Assembly: GCA_014584575.1 (NCBI GenBank)
Contig: JACTMP010000013.1
Location: 124,001-188,000, forward strand
Reading direction: 5' to 3'
Length of the DNA: 64,000 bases
Source: Chloroflexota bacterium
GTDB taxonomy: Bacteria; Chloroflexota; Anaerolineae; Promineifilales; Promineifilaceae
Shown: positions 61,798 to 64,000 of the stretch, one piece after another
Layout: each line of letters starts with the position of its first letter
Position numbering within the stretch: position 1 is the first letter of the stretch
The notes under the pieces: generated by a model
What the model saw: the letters and a program-made list of their open reading frames with translations, nothing else
Databases searched by the model: none
What the model was told of the DNA's origin: nothing
Position numbers and translations under genes: made by a program

Positions 61798-63303
61798 ATG
61801 AGCTGGCAACCATCCCATCTGGAAGAACAACGCCTGGCCAAACTGGAACGCCTCCAGGAAGCCGGCATCGAACCGTATCCGCTGCGCGTGGAACGCAGCC
61901 ACACCACCACCGACGCCAAAGCCGCTTTTGAAGCCGATGAAACAGCAGACATTTCTGTCACCGTTTGTGGCCGCATCGTCAGCTTTCGGGATATGGGCAA
62001 GACGGTGTTTGCGCACATTGAGGATGGTTACGGCCGTCTCCAACTCTTTGTCCGCCTGGAAGAAGTAGGCGAAGAAGCCCACCAGATATTCCGCAGACTG
62101 CTAGACTTAGGCGACTTTGTGCAGGCCAGCGGCCTCATGTTCCGCACCAAAGCCGGGGAAGTGAGCCTGCGCGTCAATGAGTGGAAAATGTTGAGCAAAG
62201 CGATCAGCCCGCTGCCGGTGGTCAAAGAAGAAGAGGTAGACGGCCAGATTGTGCGCCACAGCGAATTTTCTAACGTGGAAGAGCGGTACCGCCAGCGGTA
62301 CGCCGACCTGGCTACCAACCCGGCCGTGCGCCACGTCTTCCGCACCCGCGCCAAAATCATCACCGCCCTGCGCCAGTTTATGGACGACAATGAGTTTCTG
62401 GAAGTGGAAACGCCGATTTTGCAGCCCTTGTATGGGGGAGCGGCGGCACGGCCGTTTACCACCCACCACAACCAGCTCAAACAAGAACTCTACCTGCGCA
62501 TTTCCTTTGAACTGTACCTGAAACGGCTGCTGGTCGGCGGCATCGAGCGCGTCTATGAGATCGGCCGTGACTTCCGCAACGAAGGCGTCAGCTTCAAACA
62601 CAACCCCGAATTCACCATGCTCGAATTCTACGCCGCCTACTGGGATTACCACGACGTGATGGATTTCACCGAACGTATGATCCAACATGTGGCCCAGGCC
62701 GTCACCGGCAGCGACACCATCACCTACCAGGGACATACCATCCACGTCGGCGGCCAATGGCCGCGCCTGACCATGCGCGACGCCATCAAACAGTTCGCCG
62801 AAATTGATTACATGGAACACCTGGACGCCGCCAGCCTGCGCCAGGCCATCCGCAACGCCGGTGGGCACGCCCCGGAAAGCGCCGGTTGGGGCAAATTGAT
62901 TGATGGCGTGTTTGGCGATTTTGTCGAGCCGCGTTTGATCCAGCCCACTATCATCACCACCTACCCCCGTGAAATTTCGCCGCTGGCCAAAGGCATTCCC
63001 GGCGACCCGCTGCACGTGGAACGGTTTGAGTTTTTCATCGCCGGCATGGAGATGGGCAACGCTTTCACCGAATTGAACGACCCGCTGGATCAGCAGGCCC
63101 GCTTTGAGATGTTGCAAACGCTCTACGCCAAAGACGACGACGAACGCAACCCGATTGACGAAGATTATTTGCGCGCCATGCGTTACGGGATGCCGCCCAA
63201 CGGCGGTTTTGGCGTGGGCATTGACCGCATGGTGATGCTCTTCACCGACAACGCTACCATCCGCGAAGTGCTGCTCTTCCCCCATCTGCGTGAACGAGAG
63301 TAA
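61798..63303 (+). CDS. lysS: Lysyl-tRNA synthetase, class II
   Basis: This is a 501-residue protein. An OB-fold anticodon-binding domain occupies residues about 55-165 (VTVCGRIVSFRDMGKTVFAH). The class II core has motif 2-like RVYEIGRDFRNEGVSFKHNP, EFTMLEFYAAYWDYHDVMDF and motif 3 PPNGGFGVGIDRMVMLFTD. The length and blocks match bacterial LysS. RBS AAAAGGTGA precedes the ATG directly after the terminator. Confidence 0.97.
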   Translation: MSWQPSHLEEQRLAKLERLQEAGIEPYPLRVERSHTTTDAKAAFEADETADISVTVCGRIVSFRDMGKTVFAHIEDGYGRLQLFVRLEEVGEEAHQIFRRLLDLGDFVQASGLMFRTKAGEVSLRVNEWKMLSKAISPLPVVKEEEVDGQIVRHSEFSNVEERYRQRYADLATNPAVRHVFRTRAKIITALRQFMDDNEFLEVETPILQPLYGGAAARPFTTHHNQLKQELYLRISFELYLKRLLVGGIERVYEIGRDFRNEGVSFKHNPEFTMLEFYAAYWDYHDVMDFTERMIQHVAQAVTGSDTITYQGHTIHVGGQWPRLTMRDAIKQFAEIDYMEHLDAASLRQAIRNAGGHAPESAGWGKLIDGVFGDFVEPRLIQPTIITTYPREISPLAKGIPGDPLHVERFEFFIAGMEMGNAFTELNDPLDQQARFEMLQTLYAKDDDERNPIDEDYLRAMRYGMPPNGGFGVGIDRMVMLFTDNATIREVLLFPHLRERE

Positions 63304-63309
63304 ACGAGG

Positions 63310-63347
63310 AGTGCGCATCCTCAGATGCGCATCTGAGGATGCGCACT
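63310..63347. repeat. Palindromic element, family B copy 5
   Basis: AGTGCGCATCCTCAGATGCG, then CATCTGAGGATGCGCACT, a near-perfect palindrome between the convergent lysS and oxidoreductase genes. Confidence 0.85.
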
Positions 63348-63352
63348 CTGCC

Positions 63353-64000
63353 CTAGCGTATCGTTAAGACAACTTTGCCGGTAGATTGGCGGTTGAGGAG
63401 GCTGTTCAGGGCGGTGGCGGCCTGTTCCAGCGGATAGGTTTGGGAGATGTGGGGTTTGATTTTGCCTTCGCCGTACCAGGTTAGCAAGGTGCGCAGGGAA
63501 TTGGTGATGACACGCGGCTGGCGGGAAGCGTAGCCACCCCAATAGACGCCGACGACGCTCATGTTTTTGACCAGCGCCAGATTGACCGGGAATTGGGGTA
63601 TACGCCCGTCTGCAAACCCAATCACCAACAACCGTCCCTCCCAGGCCAGACAGCGCACCGATTCGTCAAACACATCCCCACCCACGGGGTCGTAGACCAC
63701 ATCCACACCCTTGCCATTGGTGATCTCCTTTACCCGGTCGCGGAACTTTTCCTGGTGATAGTTGATCAGATGGTCAGCGCCATATTGCTGCGCCAATGCC
63801 AGCTTTTCCGGCGTGCTGGCGGTGGCAATGACGGTTGCGCCCAGGAGTTTGCCGATTTCCACGGCCGTCAGCCCCACCCCACCTGCCGCCCCGTGCACCA
63901 GCAAAACCTCCCCTGGCTGCAACCGGGCGCGGTGCGCCAACGCGATGTGCGACGTGCCATAGGTGATGGCAAAACCGGCGGCGGCCACAAAATCCATCAG
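63353..64000 (-). CDS. Quinone oxidoreductase / MDR family (partial)
   Basis: About 215 C-terminal residues of an MDR-superfamily, zeta-crystallin-like NADPH:quinone oxidoreductase are present. The Rossmann motif is VHGAAGGVGLTAVEIGKLLG, followed by IATASTPEKLALAQQYGADH, VDVVYDPVGGDVFDESVRCL and the C-terminal KIKPHISQTYPLEQAATALN. The N-terminal catalytic domain and start codon lie beyond the right edge; the ATG at 63997 is internal. Confidence 0.9.
   Translation of the reverse strand: MMDFVAAAGFAITYGTSHIALAHRARLQPGEVLLVHGAAGGVGLTAVEIGKLLGATVIATASTPEKLALAQQYGADHLINYHQEKFRDRVKEITNGKGVDVVYDPVGGDVFDESVRCLAWEGRLLVIGFADGRIPQFPVNLALVKNMSVVGVYWGGYASRQPRVITNSLRTLLTWYGEGKIKPHISQTYPLEQAATALNSLLNRQSTGKVVLTIR

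Noticed and set aside
61285..62082. 265-codon minus-strand frame opposite greA and lysS
   Set aside because: It spans two genuine genes and the terminator between them on the other strand, with no domain of its own.
62107..63318. 403-codon minus-strand frame opposite lysS
   Set aside because: Antisense shadow of a canonical lysyl-tRNA synthetase.

Overview
The window looks like a chromosomal contig from an uncultured Chloroflexota bacterium, probably of the Anaerolineae/Caldilineae side. This is inference from gene content: SARP/BTAD and STAND ATPases with TPR arrays, Thr/Pro-rich secreted stalks, a membrane EtfAB:quinone-type FeS oxidoreductase, LysW-like carrier proteins beside a homoisocitrate-type dehydrogenase, tandem M42 peptidases, a CopC-CopD-cytochrome c fusion and many two-component proteins. 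Base composition is GC-rich by eye. There are no rRNAs, no CRISPR array and no complete prophage. One tRNA (Pro, CGG) is present.

Layout. 1-3.5 kb: partial SCO1 copper chaperone, a DeoR-HTH/NosL-like regulator, a six-hairpin glycosidase, and a P-loop ATPase that shares a 43-bp promoter sequence with the regulator. 3.6-10.2 kb: FeS oxidoreductase, GNAT, TfoX-C protein, lepA, and two molybdopterin-domain proteins. 10.4-14.8 kb: PfpI-like protein, then a two-gene STAND ATPase/TPR module flanked on both sides by helically phased TTTGGACT repeats facing outward towards small ORFs, then a receiver protein. 14.8-19.1 kb: tlyA, AI-2E transporter, ABM protein, SDR, queA. 19.2-20 kb: a decayed IS5-type element with 17-bp TIRs. 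20-27.7 kb: SARP regulator, SulP-STAS-rhodanese, glpX, plsC. 27.7-29.6 kb: a candidate structured RNA, homoisocitrate-type dehydrogenase and two LysW-like proteins. 29.8-34.3 kb: winged-helix regulator with degenerate receiver, pseudokinase/SUMF protein, DUF433/DUF5615 pair, amidohydrolase. 34.5-42.2 kb: tRNA-Pro, universal stress protein, Lon-like protease, a two-component pair, D-aminoacylase. 42.5-45.6 kb: a broken kdp locus (kdpF and kdpC intact; kdpA, kdpB and kdpD truncated). 45.5-49.6 kb: membrane histidine kinase and Thr-rich stalk. 49.7-52.9 kb: three tandem M42 peptidases. 53.1-58.3 kb: copper-linked envelope cluster with two DUF3105 proteins. 58.5-64 kb: zinc-ribbon protein, GT39-like membrane glycosyltransferase, greA, lysS, partial quinone oxidoreductase.

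Three layers of repeats overlie the genes. (1) The palindrome ACGGCCGT occurs about 150 times by my eye count, where about 2 would be expected by chance, comparable to HIP1 in cyanobacteria. (2) Short dispersed palindromic elements of several families occur, some nested, and at least two lie in frame inside protein genes. (3) Many intergenic stem-loops are built from a short reiterated unit, and they often begin inside the upstream gene and supply its last codons and stop.

The best candidate for an undescribed system is the STAND/TPR module with its mirrored, phased repeat promoters. The DeoR-NosL/ATPase pair with its duplicated promoter and the structured RNA at 27.7 kb are also good candidates.
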